A stretch of 47,866 bases of DNA, taken from assembly GCA_910579835.1 (NCBI GenBank), contig CAJTWQ010000010.1, positions 1-47,866 on the forward strand. Direction: 5' to 3'. The translations under genes were made by a program, and so were the position numbers. Under the pieces are notes generated by a model. It was given only the letters and a program-made list of their open reading frames with translations, ran no database searches and was not told where the DNA came from. This DNA comes from an uncultured Ruminococcus sp. GTDB taxonomy: Bacteria > Bacillota > Clostridia > Oscillospirales > Ruminococcaceae. Shown here piece by piece: positions 32,714 through 40,668 of the stretch; position 1 is the first letter of the stretch, and every line of letters begins with the position of its first letter.

Positions 32714-34081
32714 ATGATACATAAATATAAGCTTAACGGATTTAATATTGTTCTTGACGTAAACAGCGGCGGCGTTCATATTGTGGACGAGCTTACATAT
32801 GATCTCCTTGATAATGTTGAACCGCCTTTTGACGAACATTGTCCTGAAAAAACAGTAGAAAAGCTTTCAAGACATTATGACAGGGAGGATATAGAATCCT
32901 GCTATCAGGAAATTGTGGAGCTGTATAACGACAAAATCCTTTTCTCCGACGACGATTACGAAAAATACGCTGAATATTCCGTGGCGTCTCCGATAAAGGC
33001 AATGTGCCTTAATATCGCCCACGACTGTAATCTCCGCTGCAAATACTGCTTTGCATCTACCGGAGATTTTGGCAGGGGACGCAAGCTTATGTCCTTTGAG
33101 ACAGGCAAGCACGCCATTGATTTTCTTCTTGAAAATTCAGGGGACAGGTCTAATCTGGAGCTTGATTTCTTCGGCGGAGAGCCGCTTATGAACTTTGACG
33201 TTGTAAAACAGATCGTAAAATATGCCAGAAGCCGTGAGGCGGAGTACAACAAGAAATTCCGCTTTACTATCACCACAAACGGACTTCTTCTTGACGATGA
33301 TAAGATCGACTTCATTAATAAGGAAATGTCCAACGTCGTTCTTTCAATTGACGGCAGAAAGGAAGTAAACGACTATTTCAGGGTGCGTGCGGACGGTACG
33401 GGAAGCTATGATAAGATTCTGCCTATGTATAAAAAGCTAGTTGCCGGCAGAGGAGATAAGGAATACTATGTGAGAGGCACTTTCACAAAGAAGAATCTGG
33501 ATTTTTCCGAGGATGTTTTCTCTCTTTACAGTGAGGGATTTGACCAGATTTCCGTTGAACCCGTAGTAGGCGATTCCGATGAATTTGCCCTCACGGAAAA
33601 AGAGCTTCCGGACGTATTCAGGGAGTATGAAAAACTTGCGCAAAGAATTCTGGAAAATGAGAAAAAGGGTGGAAAATTTAACTTTTTTCATTTTATGATC
33701 GACCTCGATCAAGGCCCTTGTGCCATCAAGAGACTGAGAGGATGCGGATGCGGAAACGACTATGTTGCTGTTACTCCTGACGGCGATATTTACCCGTGTC
33801 ATCAGTTTGTCGGCATAGACGAGTATAAAATGGGCAATATTGACGAGGGAACTTTTGATAAGGAAATGAAGGCAGATTTTGCTGCGGCTCATGTTTACTC
33901 AAAGCCCGACTGCAAAAAATGCTGGGCAAAGTTCTATTGCAGCGGCGGATGCAATGCGAATAATTACCAGTATATGGGCGATATTCGCACGGCACATAAG
34001 CTCTCTTGCCAGCTTGAAAAAAAGCGCCTTGAATGTGCCATAATGATGAAGGCACTGCGGCTCTTTGGTGAGCAAGAATAA
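32714..34081 (+). CDS. scfB: SCIFF radical SAM maturase
   Basis: 455 residues. The N-terminal RRE-like region (1-90, MIHKYKLNGFNIVLDVNSGG) binds the precursor leader in this family. The radical SAM cluster cysteines are C105, C109 and C112 in IAHDCNLRCKYC. The C-terminal twitch/SPASM region has many cysteines (GPCAIKRLRGCGCGND, YPCHQF, KPDCKKCWAKFYCSGGC, LSCQ, LEC) for two auxiliary [4Fe-4S] clusters. It installs thioether links in the SCIFF peptide. The start at ATG 32714 agrees with the family's MxHK start and is 10 nt after AAAGG; ATG 32705 (three residues longer) is also possible. A strong terminator follows at 34094. Confidence 0.95.
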   Translation: MIHKYKLNGFNIVLDVNSGGVHIVDELTYDLLDNVEPPFDEHCPEKTVEKLSRHYDREDIESCYQEIVELYNDKILFSDDDYEKYAEYSVASPIKAMCLNIAHDCNLRCKYCFASTGDFGRGRKLMSFETGKHAIDFLLENSGDRSNLELDFFGGEPLMNFDVVKQIVKYARSREAEYNKKFRFTITTNGLLLDDDKIDFINKEMSNVVLSIDGRKEVNDYFRVRADGTGSYDKILPMYKKLVAGRGDKEYYVRGTFTKKNLDFSEDVFSLYSEGFDQISVEPVVGDSDEFALTEKELPDVFREYEKLAQRILENEKKGGKFNFFHFMIDLDQGPCAIKRLRGCGCGNDYVAVTPDGDIYPCHQFVGIDEYKMGNIDEGTFDKEMKADFAAAHVYSKPDCKKCWAKFYCSGGCNANNYQYMGDIRTAHKLSCQLEKKRLECAIMMKALRLFGEQE

Positions 34082-34093
34082 TAACGAATAAAT

Positions 34094-34130
34094 AAACCTC
34101 CCACGGTACTTCGTACAATGGGAGGTTTTC
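34094..34130 (+). terminator. Terminator of the SCIFF cassette
   Basis: AACCTCCCA (34095-34103) pairs with TGGGAGGTT (34119-34127) around a 15 nt loop, then TTCTTT. Confidence 0.85.
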
Positions 34131-34134
34131 TTTA

Positions 34135-34161
34135 AAGCGCTGCTTTCAAAAAGCAGCGCTT
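34135..34161. terminator. Second hairpin after the SCIFF cassette
   Basis: Perfect 12 bp stem AAGCGCTGCTTT/AAAGCAGCGCTT with a 3 nt loop. The tail is poor on both strands. Confidence 0.5.
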
Positions 34162-34210
34162 ACTTGCATCATCAATTAAATAGGATATTGTATCCCCTGC
34201 TGAATCAGAA

Positions 34211-34241
34211 GATAGCCTCCGCTTATAAATCGGAGGCTATC
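34211..34241 (-). terminator. Hairpin after the xylanase gene
   Basis: Perfect 11 bp stem GATAGCCTCCG/CGGAGGCTATC with a 9 nt loop, 27 bp beyond the xylanase stop. The minus-strand tail TTCTGATTC is weak. Confidence 0.6.
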
Positions 34242-34267
34242 AATCTGTAGTTATAGGAGGATTTTAA

Positions 34268-36619
34268 TTATTCTGCTTTGAAAATATTTCTCATGAAGTT
34301 GTACATCATAGGAGTAACGCAGCTCGCGTCATGACCGCCGCCCTGAATTTCCTGCCAGATGTGATCCTGACCGTTAGCAGTAAGAATATCATGATACTGC
34401 TTCGGGAACGTACCTACAACGGAATCGTTGGTACCGCCCGTAATAAGCCACAAATATGGATAATTCTTGACATCATTGATCCTGAATTCGGATTCCTGCA
34501 TATTTCCGGGATGACTCATGAACATATCCGAACCGGGAGTAACACCGGGAGCCGGACATGCGGCGCCGATATATCCAAAAAGATCGGGGCGCATAACGCC
34601 AATATAAAGGGATTCACGTCCGCCCATTGAGAAGCCGGAGATCGCAGTATTTTCCCTACCCGTTTTAATGGAGTAATTTTGCTCCATGTAGGGCATAAGA
34701 TCCTTTGTAAGGTCGTCAAGGAACATATCATATCCTACGCATGTCTCCTGATTCATGCCGCCGGGTGACGTCATAGTGTTGCTGGAAAACATCTGCGGGA
34801 ATACAATTATCATCTTTACAGCCTCGCCGCTCTGAACAAGGCTTCCAGCCATTTCCCTTATGCTCATGCCTGAAAGCATGGAGCTTTCATCTCCGAAGAT
34901 ACCGTGATTTACATACAGAACCGGATATTTTTCGCTTGCGCTGTATCCGTCAGGAAGAAGAACATTAGCAGTCTTATTTCTGCCGGCTGTTGATGAGAAA
35001 TAGGTGATTTTTTCAAGTGTTCCGTAATTGCTGTTTCCGCTTGTGGCAGATGCCGGAACATTATTTGTCATTGATTTTCTTACATTTTCCATATAACCTG
35101 ACGAATTGCCTGTATTCTGCTTCGTTGTTGTAGTTGTCTGTATATTTTTCTTAGTTGTAGTAGTCACAGTAGTGGTTGTCTCTATGGGCTTGGGGAATTC
35201 CCCGACGGTATTAAGAACATAATTCTGCAAAAGAACAAGATCGTCCATCCGGACTGTTCCGTCTCCGTTCACATCAGCGGCGGCAGGTGTGGGTTTACCT
35301 GTAAATACGTCGATTACAGCCTTTCTCATGAGCACAACATCAAAGGAATCTATTACCTTATCGCCGTTCAGATCGCCGCGTATATAATCCGTTGGCAGCG
35401 GAGTAACGCCGATATTGATTTTCCCCTCTTGTGCACCAATAACGTCGTCAATATAGAAGTCTGTAGTACTGTCGACAGTCTCAACGTAGAGAATCAGATT
35501 TGAGGCTCCCTCCGGAATGGTAAAGCTGTTGTTTGCCAGCTGCACCCATTCGCCCTTTGCTCCGGTCGCCTCGGCAACGCTGATATACTGATCTTCACCG
35601 TCCACCGTACACTGAAGGGTGAGCTTAAAGTCCTCTGAAGCTTCAGTATTCTGCATTGCATCTGCTGTAAATCCATATGTATTTCCCGGTACGAAAACTA
35701 TAGGATCAAGAGCTATTGCCGCGCCATTCCATGAATCGGTACGTCCCGTAACGGCAAGAGATTTTAAACCGCTGCACGAAAAGCTGCCGGTCTGTTCTGC
35801 CGATGCTTCTCCCCTGCCCTGCCAGCTATCAATACCGTCCTCAAACGTGGAATTGAAGAAATAGCCGTTTTCGTCCGGTTCCACAGGTTCAATGGGCGGC
35901 TGCACTGTCGGAACCCCAAGCACGAGATTATTCTTTGTAACCTTTGCGCTTCCCGAACTTTCATAGCCTTCTACGTTAAGGGCAACCTCATGAAGTCCGC
36001 CAAGCTTTATGCCGTATTCCTCCCACGCCTTGAAGTGCTCCGAAACGCTGATCGTTCCCTTTGTGCGGAGCTGTCCTGCAACGCGGATGCTCCAGTACTG
36101 GTTGAATGTTTCATTACTGCTGAAAATTGAAGGACCTGTATGAGTGCCCTCGTATATTTCGTAGGTACCGCCGTCTATCTGCTTTGTACCCTTGAGCTGG
36201 AAACCGTCTCCGGGCGGTCTCCATGTGCCGTAGGAGTCGCAAATATAATACTCAACGGTTGGCTGCGTCATCCAGCCGTAAATGCATAGATATGAATTTC
36301 CGTTCGGTTTATAGTCTACTTCGTATTCCACTGAGATTCCGTTCAGCGAAGTCCACTGAGGATTATCGTTCCACTTTTTTCCCGAACGGAACAGAACGTT
36401 ATGAATGCCGCTCCAACTGCATTCATATGTGCCGGCGTCTCCGACTGTCATATTTGCAGTACCCTGACCGTACTGGTTCCATAGTTCCCAGTCATAGCCG
36501 TCCCTGGTACCGATCTGCTGTTCCTCGCCGGCATTTGCACCGGGAACCGAAACTCCGGCAAAGCATATCATCGCAGTAAGCGCACCGCAAAGGGAGCGTT
36601 TAAGCATTTTTTTCTTCAT
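34268..36619 (-). CDS. Cellulosomal xylanase/esterase: GH11-CBM22-dockerin-CE1
   Basis: 783-residue secreted multi-domain enzyme. Signal peptide 1-30. GH11 endo-xylanase about 31-235 with nucleophile Glu123 (VEYYICDSYGTWRPPG) and acid/base Glu217 (NVEGYESSG). A CBM22-like xylan-binding domain spans about 250-397. A type I dockerin spans about 412-475 with two calcium-binding repeats (DLNGDKVIDSFD and DVNGDGTVRMDD). A Thr-rich linker (478-503) leads to a CE1 esterase domain (about 510-783) with nucleophile Ser664 (SGFSMGG), Asp732 and His763, the type that removes ferulate or acetate from xylan. ATG 36619 (MKKKMLKRS) lies 9 nt after AAAGGA; further upstream ATGs touch the SD. The dockerin is internal, so the esterase projects beyond the scaffold-docking point. 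Confidence 0.96.
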   Translation of the reverse strand: MKKKMLKRSLCGALTAMICFAGVSVPGANAGEEQQIGTRDGYDWELWNQYGQGTANMTVGDAGTYECSWSGIHNVLFRSGKKWNDNPQWTSLNGISVEYEVDYKPNGNSYLCIYGWMTQPTVEYYICDSYGTWRPPGDGFQLKGTKQIDGGTYEIYEGTHTGPSIFSSNETFNQYWSIRVAGQLRTKGTISVSEHFKAWEEYGIKLGGLHEVALNVEGYESSGSAKVTKNNLVLGVPTVQPPIEPVEPDENGYFFNSTFEDGIDSWQGRGEASAEQTGSFSCSGLKSLAVTGRTDSWNGAAIALDPIVFVPGNTYGFTADAMQNTEASEDFKLTLQCTVDGEDQYISVAEATGAKGEWVQLANNSFTIPEGASNLILYVETVDSTTDFYIDDVIGAQEGKINIGVTPLPTDYIRGDLNGDKVIDSFDVVLMRKAVIDVFTGKPTPAAADVNGDGTVRMDDLVLLQNYVLNTVGEFPKPIETTTTVTTTTKKNIQTTTTTKQNTGNSSGYMENVRKSMTNNVPASATSGNSNYGTLEKITYFSSTAGRNKTANVLLPDGYSASEKYPVLYVNHGIFGDESSMLSGMSIREMAGSLVQSGEAVKMIIVFPQMFSSNTMTSPGGMNQETCVGYDMFLDDLTKDLMPYMEQNYSIKTGRENTAISGFSMGGRESLYIGVMRPDLFGYIGAACPAPGVTPGSDMFMSHPGNMQESEFRINDVKNYPYLWLITGGTNDSVVGTFPKQYHDILTANGQDHIWQEIQGGGHDASCVTPMMYNFMRNIFKAE

Positions 36620-37053
36620 AAGCATCATTCCTTTCGTCATAATTCAATATTATAGCCTGTACTGATTCTTTAACTTACTATTTATATTTTATTATAAAAT
36701 TATGAATATTTCAAGTCATTTCTTGCTAAATAAATATTAATCAGTCATTTATTGTTACTGTAAGGCATTGTGCTAAAAATATTATCGAGTATTTTGTGCA
36801 AACTGCTGTTTAATCAAAATCACGACAAAGCCGACGTCATTGATTACGCATGAATTCTGCATTAAACAGGAGTCCGCCGGCATATAGTTTATGGAAGCCG
36901 TTTACGGCTGCAAATAAAAGGTCTGTCCTTATGCTGATTACATATTTAACGACCAAATTTTTCATCGTTTAATATTTGCCGGTTTATCGGCGAATAAAAG
37001 ACCGCTTAAATCAAATATAGCAAACTATGACAGACTGTGAAGGGGGCGGTAAA
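36620..37053. other. Intergenic region between xylanase and spoIIID
   Basis: AT-rich divergent gap without a gene. On the minus strand TATAAT at 36649-36654 is placed to start the xylanase transcript, but no good -35 lies 16-18 bp above it, which would suit activator-dependent expression. CTGTTTAAT (36806-36814) and ATTAAACAG (36861-36869) form a 9 bp inverted pair around 46 nt, and GCCG-TTTA-CGGC follows further on. No sporulation-type promoter for spoIIID could be fixed with confidence. Confidence 0.4.
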
Positions 37054-37326
37054 TTGAAATCCCGGCAGGATCAGAGAGCAGTGATTCTCGGACAGTATAT
37101 TCTTGAAAACAAAACAACAGTCCGTGCCGCAGCAAAAAAATTCGGAATATCAAAAAGTACCGTACATAAAGATGTAAGCGAGCGTCTCAAAAAAGAAGAT
37201 CCAGAGCTGTATGCACAGGTAAAGGATATTCTTGAGATCAACAAGCTGGAACGCCATATAAGGGGCGGTCTGGCGACCAAGCGTAAATATGAGGGAATAG
37301 CAGAACAGAGGAAGAAAAGACAGTAG
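37054..37326 (+). CDS. spoIIID: Sporulation transcriptional regulator SpoIIID
   Basis: Mother-cell DNA-binding protein that switches genes during sporulation. It has the compact helix-turn-helix TVRAAAKKFGISKSTVHKDV and the family RHIRGGLATKRKY motif, equivalent to RHLRGGEATKLKY of Bacillus. The preferred start is TTG 37054 (90 aa), just after AGGGGGCGG; an ATG at 37027 would add nine residues without an SD. The gene converges with the histidine kinase gene, 10 bp away, with a GCCGGG/CCCGGC hairpin (37328-37348) across the two ends. It suggests an organism with at least the sporulation regulatory set. Confidence 0.92.
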   Translation: MKSRQDQRAVILGQYILENKTTVRAAAKKFGISKSTVHKDVSERLKKEDPELYAQVKDILEINKLERHIRGGLATKRKYEGIAEQRKKRQ

Positions 37327-37336
37327 TGCCGGGCGG

Positions 37337-38671
37337 CTATCTCCCGGCAGAGATGCATTCGGGCAGTTCAACTGTAAACACCGTTCCGCTGCCCGGATTG
37401 CTTTCAATCCGGACTGTTCCCCCGTGATACATAACGCCGTGTTTTACAATAGAAAGTCCGAGCCCCGTTCCCTTTATCTTTCGTGAACGGCTTTTATCTA
37501 CACGGTAAAAACGCTCAAAAATACGGTCTGTGTGTTCTTTGGGAATACCTATTCCCGTATCGGAAACGGTAATGATAATATTCTTATGCGCTTCTAAAAT
37601 ATTTACTTCAAGGCTTCCTCCATCGTTGTTATATTTTATAGCGTTATCACACAAATTATATATAACCTCGTCGAGAACGGTACGGTTTCCCATATATAAG
37701 ATATGTTCTCCCGAAAGTTTCATAGTGATATTTCTCTCCATGGCATTTTCGCTGATCCGCGCAAGTATCTCCGCAGAAAGTTCATACAGGTCTGTTTCCT
37801 CGGCATCGCTGAGTCCGGCAGCTTCGTCCAGCTTTGAAAGAGCCATAATATCGTTAATAAGCTTGATAAGGCGGTCAGCTTCGTTTCTGATCCTTGCGCC
37901 GAATTCAGCCGTATCGTCTGATTTTACAAGCCCGCCGGCAAGCATATCCGATATGCCGTAAATGGTTGTAAGAGGTGTTTTCAGCTCGTGAGAAACGTTT
38001 GAAGTGAATTCGCGGCGCATAATTTCCAGCTTGCGTTTTTCGGTAATATCCATAATCAGAATAAATATACCGTTAAATGTATCAGTGCTTCCGGCAGGAC
38101 TGGCTATTACGACGCTTTCACCCTGACAAGTCTCAACCGTGCATTCCGAATTTCTTCCTCCGGCGGCATTCTGTATACATCTTCTGAACACTTCACTGTT
38201 ATTGAAAGAATAAACGCTCTGTCCGGCAGAAATATCCTTTACATCTAAAAGCCTCATGGAGCTTGAATTGCATGTGAGAATATTCAGTTTTTTATCAGCT
38301 ATGATTATACCCTCGTCCATGTTTTCCGTTATAAGACTGAACTGATCGTGATTGCGGCTCAGTTCGTTTACCTGACGATTTATACGGCTGTTCTGGATGC
38401 GAAGACGTTCTGTGAGACGGTCAAGCTCCGGATAGCCGCTTATCGGTTTTGGTTTGTCCAGATCTATTTTTGCTATAGGTCTGACGATCTTCATTGAGAT
38501 CACAGAAGCAATAAGAACGGACAAGCCGATGAATCCCGCAAAAAATAATATAAGATTTCTGATACTTTCGCCATTTATTGTGCAGTCAGTTATTATCACT
38601 GCTGCCGCCGCGGATAAAACGGCTGATACGGCAGACCATACAAGAATGCCTACAAATATTTTTTTCGACAA
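37337..38671 (-). CDS. Sensor histidine kinase, PhoR-like
   Basis: 444 residues. Two membrane helices (about 5-27 and 38-60) are joined by a loop of only about ten residues, so there is almost no extracellular sensor. A PAS domain follows (about 108-212). HisKA has His228 in FTSNVSHELKTPLTT. HATPase_c shows N (NLCDNAIKYN), G1 (DTGIGIP) and G2 (GTGLGLSI) boxes. The start is TTG 38671, directly after the regulator stop, so the pair is translated as a unit. The signal is probably membrane-derived or internal via the PAS domain. A PhoR-type phosphate role is possible, but no pst genes are nearby. Confidence 0.9.
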   Translation of the reverse strand: MSKKIFVGILVWSAVSAVLSAAAAVIITDCTINGESIRNLILFFAGFIGLSVLIASVISMKIVRPIAKIDLDKPKPISGYPELDRLTERLRIQNSRINRQVNELSRNHDQFSLITENMDEGIIIADKKLNILTCNSSSMRLLDVKDISAGQSVYSFNNSEVFRRCIQNAAGGRNSECTVETCQGESVVIASPAGSTDTFNGIFILIMDITEKRKLEIMRREFTSNVSHELKTPLTTIYGISDMLAGGLVKSDDTAEFGARIRNEADRLIKLINDIMALSKLDEAAGLSDAEETDLYELSAEILARISENAMERNITMKLSGEHILYMGNRTVLDEVIYNLCDNAIKYNNDGGSLEVNILEAHKNIIITVSDTGIGIPKEHTDRIFERFYRVDKSRSRKIKGTGLGLSIVKHGVMYHGGTVRIESNPGSGTVFTVELPECISAGR

Positions 38672-39349
38672 TCAGTCCTCACCTGCCTTATATCCTACTC
38701 CCCTTACGGTACGAATTATCTCGCCGCATTCCCCAAGCTTTGAGCGCAGCGTTCGTATGTGTACATCTACAGTGCGGCTTTCTCCCGTAAAATCGTAACC
38801 CCATACCCTCCTCAAGAGAGAATCACGGGAAAGTACGCGGTTTTTATTAGTTATAAGCGTCATAAGAAGCTCATATTCTTTCAGAGTCAGAGAAATGCGT
38901 ACATCGTCTGCATAAACCTCATACTTTTCGGGATATACCTTCAGCCTGCCTATACGCAGCTCTCCGGAATCCTGAATCTGTTCCGGCTGCGCCCGGCGGA
39001 GCAGAGCTTTAATTCGTGAGATCAGTTCAAGCATCCCGAATGGTTTGGCAATATAATCGTCGGCGCCGCCGTCAAGTCCGGTCACCTTGTCGTATTCGGT
39101 TCCCTTTGCGCTGAGCACTATAACAGGCAGACGCTTGGTGTCCGCTGATGAGCGCAACTTTTTCAGAATCGTTATTCCGTCCTCTTCGGGGAGCATAATA
39201 TCCAGTAAGATAAGCTCCGGAAGTCTGCGGTTTATAGCTTCCCAGAATGCAGACGGCGTTTCAAAATCAGCAGTTTCAAAGCCGGAATTCCGGAGTGCAT
39301 ATGTTACGAAGTCTCTTATCCCACTGTCGTCCTCAAGCATATATATCAT
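38672..39349 (-). CDS. OmpR/PhoB-family response regulator
   Basis: 225 residues from ATG 39349 (SD CAGGTGA, 5 nt). Receiver domain: acidic pocket E6-D7-D8, phospho-acceptor Asp50 in LILLDIMLP, conserved Lys in ADDYIAKPFG. C-terminal winged helix about 130-222, with RTVDVHIRTLRSKLGE and the final VRGVGYKAGED. It precedes its kinase gene with no gap. The transcript probably starts near 39655 and carries a long leader of about 300 nt that contains a whole MITE-like element. Confidence 0.93.
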   Translation of the reverse strand: MIYMLEDDSGIRDFVTYALRNSGFETADFETPSAFWEAINRRLPELILLDIMLPEEDGITILKKLRSSADTKRLPVIVLSAKGTEYDKVTGLDGGADDYIAKPFGMLELISRIKALLRRAQPEQIQDSGELRIGRLKVYPEKYEVYADDVRISLTLKEYELLMTLITNKNRVLSRDSLLRRVWGYDFTGESRTVDVHIRTLRSKLGECGEIIRTVRGVGYKAGED

Positions 39350-39399
39350 AAAATTCACCTGAACAATTTTAATTAATGCCATAATTGATTTTGTCTTAA

Positions 39400-39584
39400 A
39401 GCCTGTTCAGTATCTTTTTATTTGCGGGCTTTCGAGCATAATTTTGATAATTAAAAGGAAAAAATTTGCAGCCATACTGACACACCCCAAGGGGCACTTC
39501 CTTTGGGCATATAGCAAAGACTTTTGATGCAATAAGCGACAAAAGTTGCCGAAAAGACGTGCGAAAAAAGATACTGAACAGGCT
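39400..39584. mobile_element. MITE-like element 2 (185 bp, 20 bp perfect terminal inverted repeats)
   Basis: AGCCTGTTCAGTATCTTTTT (39400-39419) is repeated exactly in inverted form at 39565-39584. Flanks CTTAA and CTTAT may be an imperfect target duplication. The 145 bp interior includes CCCCAAGG/CCTTTGGG and no gene with a ribosome binding site, although one frame is open on the minus strand. It is unrelated in its ends to the element at 17537. It lies in the leader of the two-component operon. Confidence 0.65.
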
Positions 39585-39661
39585 CTTATACCGAAGGCAA
39601 ACCGGCATCTGCAAAAAACGTCAAATTATAAATGACAAAAATTTTTTCCACTTACTACTAT

Positions 39662-39690
39662 AGTATACTTCTTTTAACGAAAAAAATCAA
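39662..39690 (-). promoter_or_regulatory. Probable promoter of the two-component operon
   Basis: Minus strand TTGATT (39685-39690), 17 bp spacer, TATACT (39662-39667). It lies about 310 bp above the response regulator start, with MITE-like element 2 in between. Confidence 0.55.
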
Positions 39691-39793
39691 TAGTTTTGTG
39701 AATATTGTCGGTCAAGACGTCAATAATATTTTTGTGCAGAAATGCGCAGAATCAACCGAACCCTTTAAGGTCGGTCAAAAAGGAGATCATCTT

Positions 39794-39976
39794 ATGGAAA
39801 ACAAAAAGAAAAACGACAACATCAAATGTACAGTAAGTCAATGCCAGCACAACTGTGTAACAGAGAATTATTGTTCTCTTGACTGCATTTCCGTAGGCAC
39901 TCACGAATCCAACCCAACCGTTCCCGAGTGTACAGACTGTAATTCCTTTGTAAAGAGAACAGGCTGCTGCGGCTAA
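39794..39976 (+). CDS. DUF1540 small cysteine-rich protein
   Basis: 60-residue protein with ten cysteines. It contains a DUF1540 core: IKCTVSQCQHNC, then CSLDCISVGTHES, then PECTDCNSF, ending TGCCG. The family is common in Clostridia, probably binds metal, and has no firm function; some members are linked to spores. The SD AAAGGAG is 9 nt before ATG 39794. The frame is open for 54 codons upstream, but that part has no SD and no similarity to the family, so it is left out. A large stem-loop follows the stop. Confidence 0.88.
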   Translation: MENKKKNDNIKCTVSQCQHNCVTENYCSLDCISVGTHESNPTVPECTDCNSFVKRTGCCG

Positions 39977-39991
39977 CCCATGGCTGTTTGA

Positions 39992-40060
39992 ACGCTCCCG
40001 CACATTGTCAATTTAAGAAATGATATCTCTGCGGTTGACAATATGCTCTTGGGGGAGCGT
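39992..40060 (+). other. Large bipartite stem-loop after the DUF1540 gene
   Basis: Outer stem ACGCTCCC (39992-39999) with GGGAGCGT (40053-40060); inner stem CATTGTCAA (40003-40011) with TTGACAAT(ATG) (40035-40042). There is no U-tract. It may be the 3' end structure of the DUF1540 mRNA or a separate small RNA. Confidence 0.45.
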
Positions 40061-40129
40061 ACATATTGTGCAATTTAAATAAATTCAACATGAAAATACG
40101 GTCATATTGAAAAAAATTGGCATTTGCTA

Positions 40130-40158
40130 TTGCAAAATATTTCTTATTATAGTATAAT
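40130..40158 (+). promoter_or_regulatory. Promoter of ireB
   Basis: TTGCAA (40130-40135), 17 bp spacer, TATAAT (40153-40158). The leader of about 150 nt contains TGCCG/CGGCA and ATAGTAAAC/GTTTACTAT stems; I matched it to no known riboswitch class. Confidence 0.6.
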
Positions 40159-40319
40159 TATAGTAAGTAAAATAAATTCGCTTATTCTTTTGCCTTCCGG
40201 TAAATCGGCTGCCGCAAAAGACGGCAAATAGTAAACTCACAAAAAATATCGGCGTTTACTATAACATTGAGAAAATGTTTATTGTCACTCACATTTTACA
40301 ATCAGGAGGCTGATAAATA

Positions 40320-40565
40320 ATGTTTGATAAAACTATGACTTTTACCGTCAATGAGGATAAGGAAGCAGAATTCAAAAGAAACCTTACCATCGTATATGAC
40401 GCTCTTACTCAGAAAGGATATAATCCCATTAACCAGATAGTAGGCTATATCCTCTCGGAGGATCCGACCTACATAACCACATATAATAACGCACGGAATC
40501 TTATTCGTCACATTGACCGTGACGAGCTTTTACAGGTTCTTGTGAGTTCTTATCTTAATGCCTGA
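40320..40565 (+). CDS. ireB: IreB-family regulatory phosphoprotein
   Basis: 81-residue protein of the former UPF0297 (YrzL) family. IreB of Enterococcus is a substrate of the Ser/Thr kinase IreK and lowers intrinsic cephalosporin resistance. Conserved core KGYNPINQIVGYILSEDPTYIT, then NARNLIRHIDRDELL, is complete. Threonines near the N-terminus (KTMTFTVN) are in the zone phosphorylated in Enterococcus. SD AGGAGG before the ATG. The gene usually lies between alaS and ruvX; here it stands alone between a DUF1540 gene and pdaA, with its own promoter. Confidence 0.95.
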   Translation: MFDKTMTFTVNEDKEAEFKRNLTIVYDALTQKGYNPINQIVGYILSEDPTYITTYNNARNLIRHIDRDELLQVLVSSYLNA

Positions 40566-40668
40566 ACGGGCTATTTCCATCCAATTTCTGAAGCTTCCGC
40601 ACATGGGAGCTTGTATATTTGAAATAACCGGCTTAACTGCATTTTTGCAATAGCTTTGGGTATATAAT

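Noticed and set aside
39396..39614. 72-codon minus-strand frame across MITE-like element 2
   Set aside because: It spans the terminal repeats, lacks an SD and would lie in the leader of the response regulator gene.
39632..39793. N-terminal extension of the DUF1540 protein
   Set aside because: The frame is open, but the SD and the family similarity start at 39794.
40160..40310. Known riboswitch in the ireB leader
   Set aside because: The stems do not match the conserved cores of c-di-GMP, c-di-AMP, SAM, TPP, preQ1, fluoride or guanidine classes that I know.
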